Shown here: positions 22,267 to 31,839 of the stretch, in pieces | How the letters are laid out: each line of letters starts with the position of its first letter | How positions within the stretch are numbered: position 1 is the first letter of the stretch | Made by a program: the position numbers and the translations under genes | Assembly: GCA_006384855.1 (NCBI GenBank) | Contig: VCJN01003561.1 | Span: 186,001 to 250,000, forward strand | Direction of reading: 5' to 3' | Source of the DNA: Tetraselmis striata | Lineage: Eukaryota; Chlorophyta; Chlorodendrophyceae; Chlorodendrales; Chlorodendraceae | Length of the DNA stretch: 64,000 nucleotides | The notes under the pieces: model-generated | What the model saw: the letters and a program-made list of their open reading frames with translations, nothing else | Told to the model about the DNA's origin: nothing | The model's database searches: none

Positions 22267-25200
22267 GACGTGAGTCGGCCGCGCGCGGCGCGCGACAGGG
22301 TGAAGGACTGTCCCCTAAAACGGCTCGCGAGACTACAGAAGTACAGCCCTCGTATCCTCGAACGACACTGAGGCCTGATTTCCTCCACAAGGATTTCAGC
22401 GACTGGATGGTACATCGCGAATTATTTCACGAGTACACGAAGAAATACGGACCCTGCGACCTGGACGGAGCTTGCGATAATGACGGCCTGAATTCTCAAG
22501 TTTCTGGTAGTTTTTGCTGTCCGACGCGCCCATTTCAGGAACAGGATCTCGGAGAATATCGGCGTATTTGGCTAAATGCCCCGTATGACCGAATTGAAGA
22601 ATTTTTGGGCCACTACCTTCGACAGAAGTTATTGCATCCGCATCTACGAGCAATTATTGTGGTCCCAAAATGGTCGCGTAAGCCGTGGTTTCGACTACTG
22701 AGAAATTTTCGTCTGGTGGATGAGTTGCCAGCGGAGACTTTTGTGTTTACGTGTCCAACGAACGATGGCATAGAAGGTGCGAGACAAGATGTTGGCCCCA
22801 CTCGATGGGCGACACAGATCTACGCTGACGATGGCGCCGGCGTACGGTTTCTACCGCAGCACCTGAGAACCCCACCGAAGCCTGAGTGGACGCACTCGAA
22901 GGTTCTAGTAACCGATGGAAGACGAGTGCTTCTGACTGTAGAAGACAGCGGACTGATTTGGTTTCCAGAAGGCAAGCGCGGCGACACGGACGCGACGCCG
23001 GAGACAACAGCAGTACGACGATTACTCGAGCAAACTGGGTACCGGGTACAGGAGAGCAATCTACGGTACCTCGGCACTCAGCGGGCGGGAGACAACCGGT
23101 GTCCTGTATACCTGTATCGCGCTCGTCGTAATATTGTACCTACGAAGACCCCTTTGAACCGTGCACTATGGACAACCTGGAAGAAATTATTGGAGGCACG
23201 AAGTACGGGTTATCTGGAGACGGAGACAGTACGCTACCCACTACGGTACGAAAGCTTTGGCGAACAAATTGATGAATATATCAACCGTAACGTCCGACTA
23301 CCTGGCGAAGACTCCACATCGCGTTTGTGCAACGTATCTTCACCGAGTGGTACCCGACTGCTGACTATTACTGGCGAATTGCGAGGACGACACTGTAAAA
23401 TACTGGTGGACTCTGGTGCAACCGAAAATTTTGCGAGTACCGAATGGGTGCAATTGCATCAGTGCCCTACAGTATCCGGAGGAAAACACCGTATAAAACT
23501 GGCGAACGGCAGTATGAGTACCAGTACCAAACGGCTGAGGAGCGAAGTACTTACCGTAGGAGCTTTCGACTATAAATTGGACGCTATAGTTACAGACCTG
23601 GAGAAATTCGACATTATTCTCGGACAACCTTGGCTGGAAACAGTTAATCCTGACATTGACTGGACTGCTAAAATTATCAAACACCGGAAGACTGGACAAC
23701 ACATTGCTACAGCGGAACAGTATACAGTACCTACGACGGTTTACCATCTGGACGCGGCTAAGATGGCGAAGGAGCTGAGGAAGAGTCGCGGCGAGGAACT
23801 GTTTGCTGTTGCGGTACGCGAGGTGTTCGATGCGGTAGCTGAGCTGCGCACGGACCAGTCGACCGAGTGGACCGAGGAGCTCAAGGAGTCCCTTATGGAG
23901 TTTGCAGACATCATCGCGGAGCCTACTAACCTGCCACCGGAGCGCGAGTTCGACTTTGAGATCAACCTGGAAAGTGATGAACCCCCCAAGGAACGAACGT
24001 ACCGTATGTCACCAGCGGAGTTGCAAGAGGTACGGTCACAACTGGAGGAATTGTTGGCAAAAGGGTGGATTCGTCCGTCCAAGTCAAACTACGGCGCCCC
24101 AATTTCATTTGTGCGTAAGAAAGACGGCACTCTGCGTATGTGTGTGGACTACCGTAAATTGAATGACCTTACGAAGAAAGACCGGACCCCGCTTCCTCGT
24201 ATCGACGAATTATTGGACTCATTGCATGGTGCGACTATTTTCAGTACTCTGGACCTGTACAAAGGCTACCATCAAGTACGAATTAAACCGGAAGACATCC
24301 ACAAAACAGCGTTCCGGACACACTATGGACTCTACGAGTACTGTGTGTTACCTTTCGGCTTGACAAACGCCCCAGCTGGATTCCAGACTATGATGAACCG
24401 TGTTTTGAGCCCATATCTCGGCAAATTCTGCGCGGTATACCTGGACGACGTGGTGATCTACAGCAAGACAGCTGAAGAGCATCTCGAGCACATCAGATTG
24501 GTGCTACGGGAGTTGCAACGACACCACTTGCATATCAAGCTGTCGAAGTGTTCGTTCGGCGGTACTAGCGTGGAGTTTTTGGGCCATATCGTCGAAGCAG
24601 GACAGATCAAGATGGACCCCCGGAAGGTGGAAGCAGTTCAACAGTGGCCCGTGCCGAAGACAGTAAAGGACGTACGAGGTTTTCTCGGCCTTGCTGGCTA
24701 TTACCGCAAGTTCATCCATAACTTCGCGGCTATTGCGGCGCCACTACATGACCTGACGAAGAATCAACCGGAGTTTGTGTGGACGCCTCGTGCTGATGCA
24801 GCGTTTCGTGCATTAAAGGACGCAATGGTACGAGCACCTGTACTGAGTATACCGGACACATCTGCGGACGCCCGTTACACATTGTATACAGATGCTTCTG
24901 GATTTGCAGTGGGAGCTGTGCTGCTGCAAGATCAAGGCTCAGGACTTCGACCTGTCGCGTACCATGCACGCAAGATGAACAAACACGAAGTTCACTACCC
25001 GGTACATGAGCAAGAGTTGTTAGCGGTTCGTGATGCACTCATCAAGTTCCGATGCTACCTTGATGGAGCGGCGGGCTTTACGGTCATCACCGTCCATGAC
25101 ACACTACGGCACTTCTTTCGCCAACGCGATTTGTCGACGCGGCAAGTACGATGGCTGCAAGTGTTTGCGCCTTACCAACGACATATGGACATCGTCTACA

Positions 25201-25748
25201 AACGAGGAGCTGCCAATCATGCGGACGCCCTCTCTCGGCGACCCGACTTGAAGGATGCGCTACAGAAGCTAGATCTGCTGAACAACTGGTCAGAAGACGA
25301 GGCTGACTGCGAAATAAATTCAGTTTTATTTGCTATGGAGTCGCGACTACAGGCGGACAACAAGTTTTACGACGAAATCAAGACCGCATATGACTCCGAC
25401 GAGTACCTGAAATCGCGGAAAGCTTTACCATCCTGGCTAGTACGTCACAGTAATGGTCTACTGTACGCCTACGGCTCACGACTTTACGTACCAAATGTGG
25501 CGGAACTGCGACAACGAGCACTGTACGAACTACATGACGCGCCAACTGCTGGACACCCAGGAGGACGACGACTACTGGCGCGTACTGTGGAACTGTACTG
25601 GTGGCCCCGTATGAAACAGACTGTCACCAACTACGTGCGACGCTGCCCTACCTGTCAACGTACTAAGGCGGCCCGGCATAAGCCATACGGCTTACTTCAG
25701 CCCCATGACGTACCGTCACGACCATTTGAGGTAATATCCCTGGATTAA
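22203..25748 (+). CDS. Pol polyprotein of the Ty3 element (ends at TAA inside integrase)
   Basis: 1181 codons. Residues about 60-185 resemble phage Dam-type N6-adenine methyltransferases, with DGACDNDGLNSQV and WLNAPYDR where the family has (D/N)PP(Y/F). Residues about 228-310 resemble a Nudix domain (LIWFPEGKRGD...AVRRLLEQTGY) with its usual catalytic Glu residues altered. Then come the aspartic protease (LVDSGATENF, 401-410), reverse transcriptase (KDGTLRMCVDYRKLN, then YLDD at 746-749), RNase H (LYTDASGFAVG, near 895) and the integrase HHCC zinc finger (25527-25672). The frame stops at TAA 25746-25748, right after the Asp that should be the first integrase catalytic residue. Protease, RT and RNase H look intact. 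Pol is expected to be expressed as a Gag-Pol fusion. Confidence 0.93.
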   Translation: MPEQEEEDFRVSTQKDPAGKLRRESAARGARQGEGLSPKTARETTEVQPSYPRTTLRPDFLHKDFSDWMVHRELFHEYTKKYGPCDLDGACDNDGLNSQVSGSFCCPTRPFQEQDLGEYRRIWLNAPYDRIEEFLGHYLRQKLLHPHLRAIIVVPKWSRKPWFRLLRNFRLVDELPAETFVFTCPTNDGIEGARQDVGPTRWATQIYADDGAGVRFLPQHLRTPPKPEWTHSKVLVTDGRRVLLTVEDSGLIWFPEGKRGDTDATPETTAVRRLLEQTGYRVQESNLRYLGTQRAGDNRCPVYLYRARRNIVPTKTPLNRALWTTWKKLLEARSTGYLETETVRYPLRYESFGEQIDEYINRNVRLPGEDSTSRLCNVSSPSGTRLLTITGELRGRHCKILVDSGATENFASTEWVQLHQCPTVSGGKHRIKLANGSMSTSTKRLRSEVLTVGAFDYKLDAIVTDLEKFDIILGQPWLETVNPDIDWTAKIIKHRKTGQHIATAEQYTVPTTVYHLDAAKMAKELRKSRGEELFAVAVREVFDAVAELRTDQSTEWTEELKESLMEFADIIAEPTNLPPEREFDFEINLESDEPPKERTYRMSPAELQEVRSQLEELLAKGWIRPSKSNYGAPISFVRKKDGTLRMCVDYRKLNDLTKKDRTPLPRIDELLDSLHGATIFSTLDLYKGYHQVRIKPEDIHKTAFRTHYGLYEYCVLPFGLTNAPAGFQTMMNRVLSPYLGKFCAVYLDDVVIYSKTAEEHLEHIRLVLRELQRHHLHIKLSKCSFGGTSVEFLGHIVEAGQIKMDPRKVEAVQQWPVPKTVKDVRGFLGLAGYYRKFIHNFAAIAAPLHDLTKNQPEFVWTPRADAAFRALKDAMVRAPVLSIPDTSADARYTLYTDASGFAVGAVLLQDQGSGLRPVAYHARKMNKHEVHYPVHEQELLAVRDALIKFRCYLDGAAGFTVITVHDTLRHFFRQRDLSTRQVRWLQVFAPYQRHMDIVYKRGAANHADALSRRPDLKDALQKLDLLNNWSEDEADCEINSVLFAMESRLQADNKFYDEIKTAYDSDEYLKSRKALPSWLVRHSNGLLYAYGSRLYVPNVAELRQRALYELHDAPTAGHPGGRRLLARTVELYWWPRMKQTVTNYVRRCPTCQRTKAARHKPYGLLQPHDVPSRPFEVISLD

Positions 25749-26447
25749 ATCACAGATCTGCCGGAGTGCCAGGGGTATGACTCAGTAGTGATTTTCGTAT
25801 GTCTACTGTCAAAGCGAGTAATTGTTGAGCCAACTACGAAAACAGTTACTGCTGAAGGCCTGGCGGAGATTATGCATCGCTCAGTTTTTCGTCATTTCGG
25901 CCTGCCGGCTAAACTCATCTCTGACCGAGACCCCAGATTTATGTCGGAATTCTGGCAAAATATGTTCAAGACCATGGGTACTAAGCTGAACATCTCTACA
26001 GCTTTTCATCCAGCAACCGATGGCCAGACGGAACGGACTAACCAAACTTGGGAGCAAGTGCTACGCTGCTACGTGCACCCCCTGCACGATGATTGGGTCA
26101 ACCACCTCACCAACGTGGAGTTTGCGATCAACGCTGCTCAGTCGACTTCGACTACTATGTCCCCTTTCAAGGCGACTTTGGGATTCGAGCCGACTACACC
26201 TGCTACTACTCAACTCGCAACCGAGCCAACTCGAGCTCTTCCGGAACACGTCAAGTATGTACAGGAGCTTCATCGCTTCGCGCATGATTGCGTACTGGAG
26301 GCTCAAACTCGGGAGCCCCTACGCGGAGTCAAGCACCTGGACATTTTCCGGTCGTTCTTACTGTCTAAACCATACCGACAGTTTACTGAGAGCCCAGACT
26401 TCATTCGGTTCCGGAATCGCTACCCAAGCCGAGTACCTTCCGCCTGA
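25749..26447 (+). pseudogene. Integrase remainder, in the pol frame after the stop
   Basis: This reading frame continues pol without a shift and encodes most of the integrase core: LISDRDPRF carries the second catalytic Asp and DGQTERTNQ the catalytic Glu. The first catalytic Asp is upstream of the TAA at 25746. After AHDCVLEAQTRE the text no longer follows the family. The GPY/F-type C-terminal domain is missing, and IFRSFLLSKPYR may be the tail of a Ty3 C-terminus joined after an internal deletion. A full-length integrase would need both stop readthrough and the missing domain. Confidence 0.8.
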
Positions 26448-26520
26448 ACTTCAAAATCAAGACCAAGACTGTAGTTTCCTGTAGTTCTGTGACACCTGCA
26501 CAGCGAGGACGCTTGTGCTT

Positions 26521-26533
26521 AAGGGGGAGAGAG
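26521..26533 (+). other. Polypurine tract
   Basis: AAGGGGGAGAGAG directly abuts the 3' LTR, the place where plus-strand DNA synthesis is primed. Confidence 0.9.
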
Positions 26534-26946
26534 TGTTATACTCCATTTCCCTATAGCCATAATGTTCTGCTATACTAGCAGGTATAACTCCCCGCAAAGG
26601 TAGTACGACTACGCATCCGCGGAGTCGCTGTACATATTAGTATTGCGGGCGTAAATATTAGTAGTATAAGGCCGACGACTGTTCTGGAATTTTCTAGAGT
26701 TCTCTGACTCAAGCCTTACGTGGCTAACACAGCACGGGTATCCCATGACACCCGGCTAGCATAGCACAGGTATGACTATGACCTCGGCGGGTATAAATAC
26801 CGCCTCGGACAAGTCTACTAGGAAGAATTCAGAGACAGAACTATAACCCAGGAACCCCTGTAACCAGAAGAGATTGGCCATACTTTCTAAATCCTTCCGC
26901 TGCATCCTAAAGGGCCTAAAGAACAGGCTTAAGCTAGAGCCTAACA
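26534..26946 (+). repeat. 3' LTR of the Ty3 element
   Basis: 413 bp, identical to the 5' LTR except for G at 26759. Followed by the target duplication GTCGG. Confidence 0.97.
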
Positions 26947-26951
26947 GTCGG
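26947..26951. repeat. Target-site duplication GTCGG, right copy
   Basis: Matches 20649-20653 and marks where the interrupted PAT-like element resumes. Confidence 0.9.
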
Positions 26952-27025
26952 CCATCAACCGTGGGTGTACCTCCGCATGGCCGAGTTACCCGGTAGCAAC
27001 CTCCGATGCGACCGGAACATCACTG

Positions 27026-28107
27026 TTTAAAGCTTTGATCGCATCGGCTCCACGACAGTGGGCAGCTGGCTCTAATCGTGGCTATGCCTATCTGTGGAAT
27101 CGATTCGTGATGTTTTGCGAAGCTCGGACACCCCCAAAGTGCCCTATGCCAGCAGCTCCGATTGTAGTGGCTATGTTTTTGCAAGCTCGGGTGGACGCGC
27201 CGTCTACCAACAGTTATTCCGTGATCATGTCCGCATCGGCGGCGGTATCGCAGATGCACCGGCTGAATATGCACCCTAGTCCTACCTTATCACCGTGTTG
27301 CGCCTCTGTCCGGGCGGCAGCCAAGCGCACCCTGGGGCTCGCCGTGAAAAACGTCAAGGAACCCTTCGCGTGGTCTGACATCGCGAAGCTCGTCCGGCTT
27401 CGCTGCCGGGACGACTCGGGTATTTGTTCCTGGATAATAGCAGTCGCCGCGCGCGTTAGTTTTGCCGGCTTCTTTCCGCTACGGCGACCTCCAAGCAAGT
27501 TCTTCGATGGGAGGACGTCTCCTTCCTCTCGACTTACCTGGAATTCCGCTTCGTGAAGCGCAAGAACGACCAGCACCGCCTGTGTGGCAAGGCGCATGTC
27601 GCCAGAATGCCCGGCGCCGTGGTGTGCGTCTATGGACTCCTGCATCGGTACCATGCCGTGATGATCCGCTGGGCAACACCCACCTTGCGAATGTTCCCGG
27701 GATTCAGCGGCACAATCCTACGGCACAAAGGAGAGCTAGAGATAGTTCCCTCCTCCTCCCCTATTGAGTACCCCGCGTTCAGACGCTAACTTGCGCGGTG
27801 GTTGGGCCCGCTGCTCCCCCCTGCGATGCCTGAGGCCGCTTTTCTGGCTCGGTACGGCACCCAGTCCATCCGGAGCGCCGGCGCTTCCGCCGCCGCTAAC
27901 GCAGACATCCCGTTTGCGACATGGGGCCAGCATGGTGGCTGGAAGTCGACCTCTGCTCAGCTTCGCTATATGGGGCTGGATGAGGAGCACGTTTTGTCCG
28001 TGTCGCGTGCGATCCTGACGCTTGCCGAGGAGGACGAGCTGGACGATAGTGACGGTGACGACTCGTCACCCGACACAAACTCGGATTCCTCCCGGGGCGC
28101 CACTTAG
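27026..28107 (+). pseudogene. Tyrosine recombinase of the PAT-like element (frameshifted)
   Basis: DIRS/PAT-type tyrosine recombinase, the enzyme that integrates the circular DNA copy. The N-terminal half reads from 27026 to about 27480 (GYAYLWNRFVMFCEART, SWIIAVAARVSFAGFF). Two frame changes occur between 27480 and 27510, after which FRFVKRKNDQHR and MFPGFSG continue to a TAA at 27787-27789. The last part (27802-28107) carries ARYGTQSIRSAGASAAANAD, GQHGGWKSTSAQLRYMG (probable catalytic His/Trp and Tyr region) and an acidic tail. With two frameshifts and one stop it cannot make an active enzyme. Confidence 0.85.
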
Positions 28108-28252
28108 GTCCCAACCTAGTGGCAGTTTTATACCGTGCTTCTGATGTTCCATGCTTGTGTCTGTACCTGAATGTATGTGATTCCCTGTATGATTTTGTCA
28201 CATATGTCCGTGTACGGGCCCCGCCAGACCGGCCACTGGTCTTTCATCTGTT

Positions 28253-28319
28253 GGATCTTTCGGTCCCAGCCGACCCCGTACATTTTGATGCAAAATCGAC
28301 GATGTCTAGCTGCGAAAAC
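28253..28319 (+). repeat. Split direct repeat B1
   Basis: Runs from GGATCTTTCGGTCC to TAGCTGCGAAAAC and is joined without a gap to A2. It matches B2 apart from a 4-base indel and a few substitutions. CTGCGAAAAC pairs with GTTTTCGCAG near 28358, giving a hairpin over the junction. Confidence 0.85.
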
Positions 28320-28512
28320 TGTAGGGTTTTCTATGGGGAGACGACCTAAGAAACCCTGGTTTTCGCAGTGCCGACAGGGTTATGTGACGACCCTGCCGTC
28401 CCGGTCCGCCTGGACCGGCCGGCGCCGGTCCGACGGCGCCCTTTATCCGAGTATAAAAGGCAGCCGCAGACCGAAAGCGCCTTCAGTTGTTGGAAGGCAC
28501 CCGACTATATTG
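28319..28512 (+). repeat. Split direct repeat A2
   Basis: Near-identical to A1 at 17373-17568, with a TATAAAAG box at 28452. Similarity ends at TATATTG. Confidence 0.85.
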
Positions 28513-28876
28513 CCTCCCACCCGCCCGCCCGGAGACAATTCTTCGCAGTTATAGTACGTTTCCGGATGCCGCTCGATTTAGATTAGGGATAGTGTGGTTA
28601 TTTGTGAAAGCACCTGAAGTGGGGAGTGAATATCAGAATTGGTATGCATCATCGCACAGGGGTGTTGCGTGTCCGATAAACCGAGGTGCTGCAGTAATTA
28701 ATCAGGTTTTTCCGGCGTCTTGGCCGTGATGAGAGGCTAGGAGCAGCATAGCGGGATGTATTGTCCTGATGAGTCACGTGGTCGCTGGTGGCTTGTAATT
28801 TATAACACCCACGGGGGCTCGGGACGCGCGGCGCCTTTCCGGACACCATCCGGTCTGGCGGCCCCGTACCAGTCGT

Positions 28877-28947
28877 GGATCTTTCGGTCCCAGCCGACCC
28901 CGTACATTTTGCTTGATGCAAAATCTACGCTGTCTAGCTGCGAAAAC
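28877..28947 (+). repeat. Split direct repeat B2 (right end of PAT-like element)
   Basis: Matches B1 and ends TGCGAAAAC, after which the sequence is unrelated, so this is taken as the right terminus. Confidence 0.8.
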
Positions 28948-29370
28948 CCATGGAGGCCCTGACCTGGTACTACTACTACTGTAAGAAATAAATCCACATA
29001 CTGCAAAATGTAGTATACTGAAAATCAAAGAATCATATAAAGCCCCGGGCGCCGTAGACTGTCGGGAGGCATCCCGTTCTCGTTGAAACCGGGCAGAGCA
29101 TTATTGAGGGCGGTTTTCCAATCAAGGTAGTGGGGCTCGCTCGAGCAAGCGAAGGGCGCACGGACGTTCTGGTCCTGACCACCGGCGCGTGACTCGTTCC
29201 CGCCCTGAATGGTGTCCTCTTCGGCGGCGGCATAGGAGTCTCTTGGGTAGCAAAGAACCCGGAAAGCCGCTCCTAGATGAGCTTCTTCATTCTCGCGTCT
29301 TCCGCCTCGCGACGCGCCTCCTCGATGCGGCCTTGCGCAGTGGTCGTCACCTCGTCACCCTCGACAACTA
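28948..29370 (-). other. Possible decayed transposon ORF
   Basis: On the minus strand a coding-like text (EPHYLDWKTALNNALPG; EEARREAEDARMKK) is interrupted by a stop. I cannot place it in a family. It lies beside a second decayed retroelement fragment in the same orientation, so a transposon origin is likely. Confidence 0.3.
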
Positions 29371-29605
29371 ACCGCCGCCTTGCCACGGAAGAGAAACAAG
29401 CAGCGACGGGTTCGGGAGGATTTGGACACCCACGCTAGGGCGGACTTCATGTCGTGGCAAACGTCGGAAAGGCCATATGCCGCTCACTCGTGTGCAGCGT
29501 GATTGGAGTCGCCCCCAGAGCAACGTGCCACGTGACGAGCGTACGCGACCGCCCAATAAGCCGATGGAGTGAATTCCTCGCCAACGGCCTCAAAATGGGC
29601 TAGCA
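29371..29605 (-). pseudogene. Short copy of a retroelement 3' fragment
   Basis: This is a diverged direct duplicate of 31139-31370, sharing for example GATTGGAGTCGCCCCCAGAG. Its minus-strand text (GVQILPNPSLLVSL) matches that of the longer fragment (GVDVQILPDPPVVVSL). Confidence 0.65.
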
Positions 29606-29771
29606 TGCCTTGTACCGTGAAGGATCAAAAATCACAAGGGCATGTCTTGCCGAGGGAGAGGACATGAGCCGTCGGCAGGCTGAATGGGCGGAAAGCGGCA
29701 ACGCGGAACATGGAATTGTTAGTGGTACTCTGTCGATAGGTATCAGGCACAAGTAGACCCGTTGCAGAAGT

Positions 29772-29917
29772 GTGGAATCCAGAGAGCCACAAGGATAAAT
29801 CGTTGTAGTCGCTACATTGTACATCCCAGCGTCCGCCGACCCAGGAGTGTGGAATCTAGAGAGCCACAAAGATAAATCGTTGTAGTCACTACATTGTACA
29901 TCGCAGCGTCCGCCGTC
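29772..29917. repeat. Tandem duplication, about 75-bp unit, two copies
   Basis: Units at 29772-29847 and 29848-29917 share GTGTGGAATC-AGAGAGCCACAA and TAAATCGTTGTAGTC. Confidence 0.85.
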
Positions 29918-30779
29918 CCGCCGACCCGGGGCCCGTGGTCTGTCGACGGACGGGCGGGGAGGCGGACGGGCGACGGTCGTCCTGCGTCCGGCGACATGCG
30001 AACGACGGCGTCCGGCGTCCGGGTCCGGTCCACGCGGCGGGCTCGGCGCTTCGCGCCATGCCCGCCCCGTAGACCTGACGAATGGCGACGACCGGCCCGA
30101 CCGGCGGCGGCTAGGCGGCCGGTACCCGTACCGGTACCGATTGTCAGATAAGCGCAATGGTTATTTTGGCCTGCGCGGAATTATGACGGAGTAAATAACG
30201 GATACATGGTCGATTAATCTAATAATATATGCGAAACCGTTCCGAAAGTCGGCGACAGACAAACAGACTGACTGACAGAAAGACATACTCGCCTCGTTCG
30301 TGATTAATATGGTAGGATACTGTGAAGATTCATGTACAAAATGTACATATCAAATCTTGACATGCGACCATTAGATTTTTACAGCAGGGCTTTAACACAT
30401 GCGCACTACAAACAAAACTAATAGCAATAACTATGACAGGTTGCTAGCAAAAAAGAGACATAAGCTTGAAACCAAGGTCGAGCAGGAGGCCAGGGAGCCA
30501 AGAATCAAGGAAGAGCCAAGGGAACAACGAAGTCGCCAAGCTGCCAGGAACGAAAGGGCCAAGGGAAGCATTGAAACCAAGGAACGACCAAAAAGACCGA
30601 AAGGGGAACATGAAACCAATGGGGGCCACCGCCCCGGGGTAAGCCATCAGCCGCGGCGGGTACGCTTGCAGCCAATGACCCGGATCATAGCAAGACATGC
30701 CGACGAGCGACGCGACGCATGCACATGAGCACCATCAGGTGCCGCGCGCGCGGCCGCGACCCCGCCAAGAACGTTGTCT
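29918..30779. other. No supported gene
   Basis: GC-rich and then AT-rich DNA. A highly charged plus-strand frame at 30399-30728 (KLETKVEQEAREPRIKEE) is built from degenerate short repeats and has no recognised domain. Confidence 0.4.
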
Positions 30780-31436
30780 TCATGTGCCATGTTGATGCGC
30801 AAGGAGAATCGGCGGCGCCACGCAGACGAGAGCTGGCCGATTTTCTGGCCAATAATATGTGCGTGTGTGGCTAGCTTTCGCGAGCTCCACCAAGAAAGCC
30901 TCAGCGTGCGGGGCCAGCGAGCCGAACTCGGAAACGGCGAAAGGAGCAAAGCGAAGCATGCCGGCGGCGTTGTGGACACCCTCGTCATACTTTTGGATTT
31001 TTTGGCGCTGTGCAGCCCGCAATGTTGTCGTTGGATCCGAGCTTGACACGCCGAGGATAGGAGCAATGGTGGCATCGACAGCAACCGTGTTCCCGCGGAG
31101 ACTACCATACCCAAAAAGCCCAACATGGGCCGGCCGGCCGTCGCTGCCCTTCGGAAGAGAAACAACCACCGGCGGGTCCGGGAGGATCTGGACATCAACG
31201 CCCAGGGCGGACTTAACGTCGTGGCAAACGTCGCAAAGGCCATGTGCCGCGCACTCGTGTGCGGCGTGATTGGAGTCGCCCCCAGAGCAACGTGCCACAT
31301 GATCAGCGTACGCGGCCGCCCAAGCCGGAGGAGTGAATTCCACGCCAACGGCCTCAAAACGGGCAACTAATATACAGCACAAAATGCGAATCGATGAACC
31401 GTATACATGGATAACGGCCCAGCCTCTTTTTCTCAA
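30780..31436 (-). pseudogene. C-terminal fragment of a retroelement polyprotein
   Basis: One 218-codon minus-strand frame reads GVDVQILPDPPVVVSL, NTVAVDATIAPILGV, KIQKYDEGVHNAAGM and FAPFAVSEFGSLAPHAEAF. This matches, from memory of the family, the region after the RT of non-LTR-like elements in plants and protists, with a DVTI-type motif and an F-PF-FG motif. No RT lies next to it, so it is a truncated copy. The zinc-ligand-like HVARCSGGDSNHAAHECAAH upstream is consistent. Family placement is by motif only. Confidence 0.6.
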
Positions 31437-31839
31437 AGTGGCGAAGTCATATATAGCGACGACAAGTTCTATCTGCTATGTGCAATGTATAAGAACTAGA
31501 TGCGATTCATAATAAATGCAATTTATGTAAGGATTATTTATGGGACTGGTCTCCCCCCCCCCCCCCCCGTGTTTCTGCTCGTCTGTGCGCCACTACTGTG
31601 ATGATGGTCGCCATCGACGTCGCCGAACGATTTGACGGCGGGCGGAGTGGGGTCACAGCGACGACGGTGCATGAACACTTGCGAGATGCCATCCGTGCGC
31701 TCGCAGCACTCATAGCCGGCATCATCGTGCGCGAGGCATCCTCAGAGTACAGCGCATTGGACAGGGGCGCCGCGCTCGTTTTCGTCGTCAGGCGGCGCGG
31801 GCGCCGGGCAGCAGGTGGAGCCGACAACACATAAATAAT
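31437..31839. other. Upstream region of the RsmE gene
   Basis: Contains a C run (about 31554-31568) and an open plus-strand frame (31598-31834) with no recognised domain. No clear promoter element is seen. Confidence 0.4.

Larger units (their letters stand above)
20654..26946 (+). mobile_element. Ty3/gypsy LTR retrotransposon, young, nested in the PAT-like element
   Basis: A full-length element with 413-bp LTRs (20654-21066, 26534-26946) that begin TG and end CA. The LTRs differ at one base only (20879 A against 26759 G). A primer-binding-like site (21069-21080), a polypurine tract (26521-26533) and a perfect GTCGG target duplication are present. Internal ORFs are gag (21106-22266) and pol (22203-25748), overlapping in the -1 frame, with the integrase remainder (25749-26447) in the pol frame behind a TAA. 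Pol order is Dam-like region, Nudix-like region, protease, RT, RNase H, integrase, with integrase last as in Ty3. The near-identical LTRs mean a recent insertion, yet the integrase frame is broken, so mobilisation in trans or post-insertion decay are both possible. Confidence 0.97.
17373..28947 (+). mobile_element. PAT-like (DIRS superfamily) YR retrotransposon with split direct repeats, interrupted
   Basis: A retrotransposon that encodes a tyrosine recombinase instead of an integrase. The parts in order are: repeat A1 (17373-17568), Gag-like ORF with zinc knuckle (17708-18706), reverse transcriptase and partial RNase H (19151-20531), then after a nested Ty3 element the tyrosine recombinase (27026-28107), repeat B1 (28253-28319), A2 (28319-28512) and B2 (28877-28947). 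A1 matches A2 and B1 matches B2, the split direct repeat pattern known for PAT and Ngaro elements. B1 and A2 abut exactly, as expected for a copied circle junction. All ORFs after gag carry frameshifts or stops, so this copy is dead. About 365 bp of unrelated sequence lies between A2 and B2. Class assignment is strong; exact ends are inferred from repeat limits. Confidence 0.85.
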
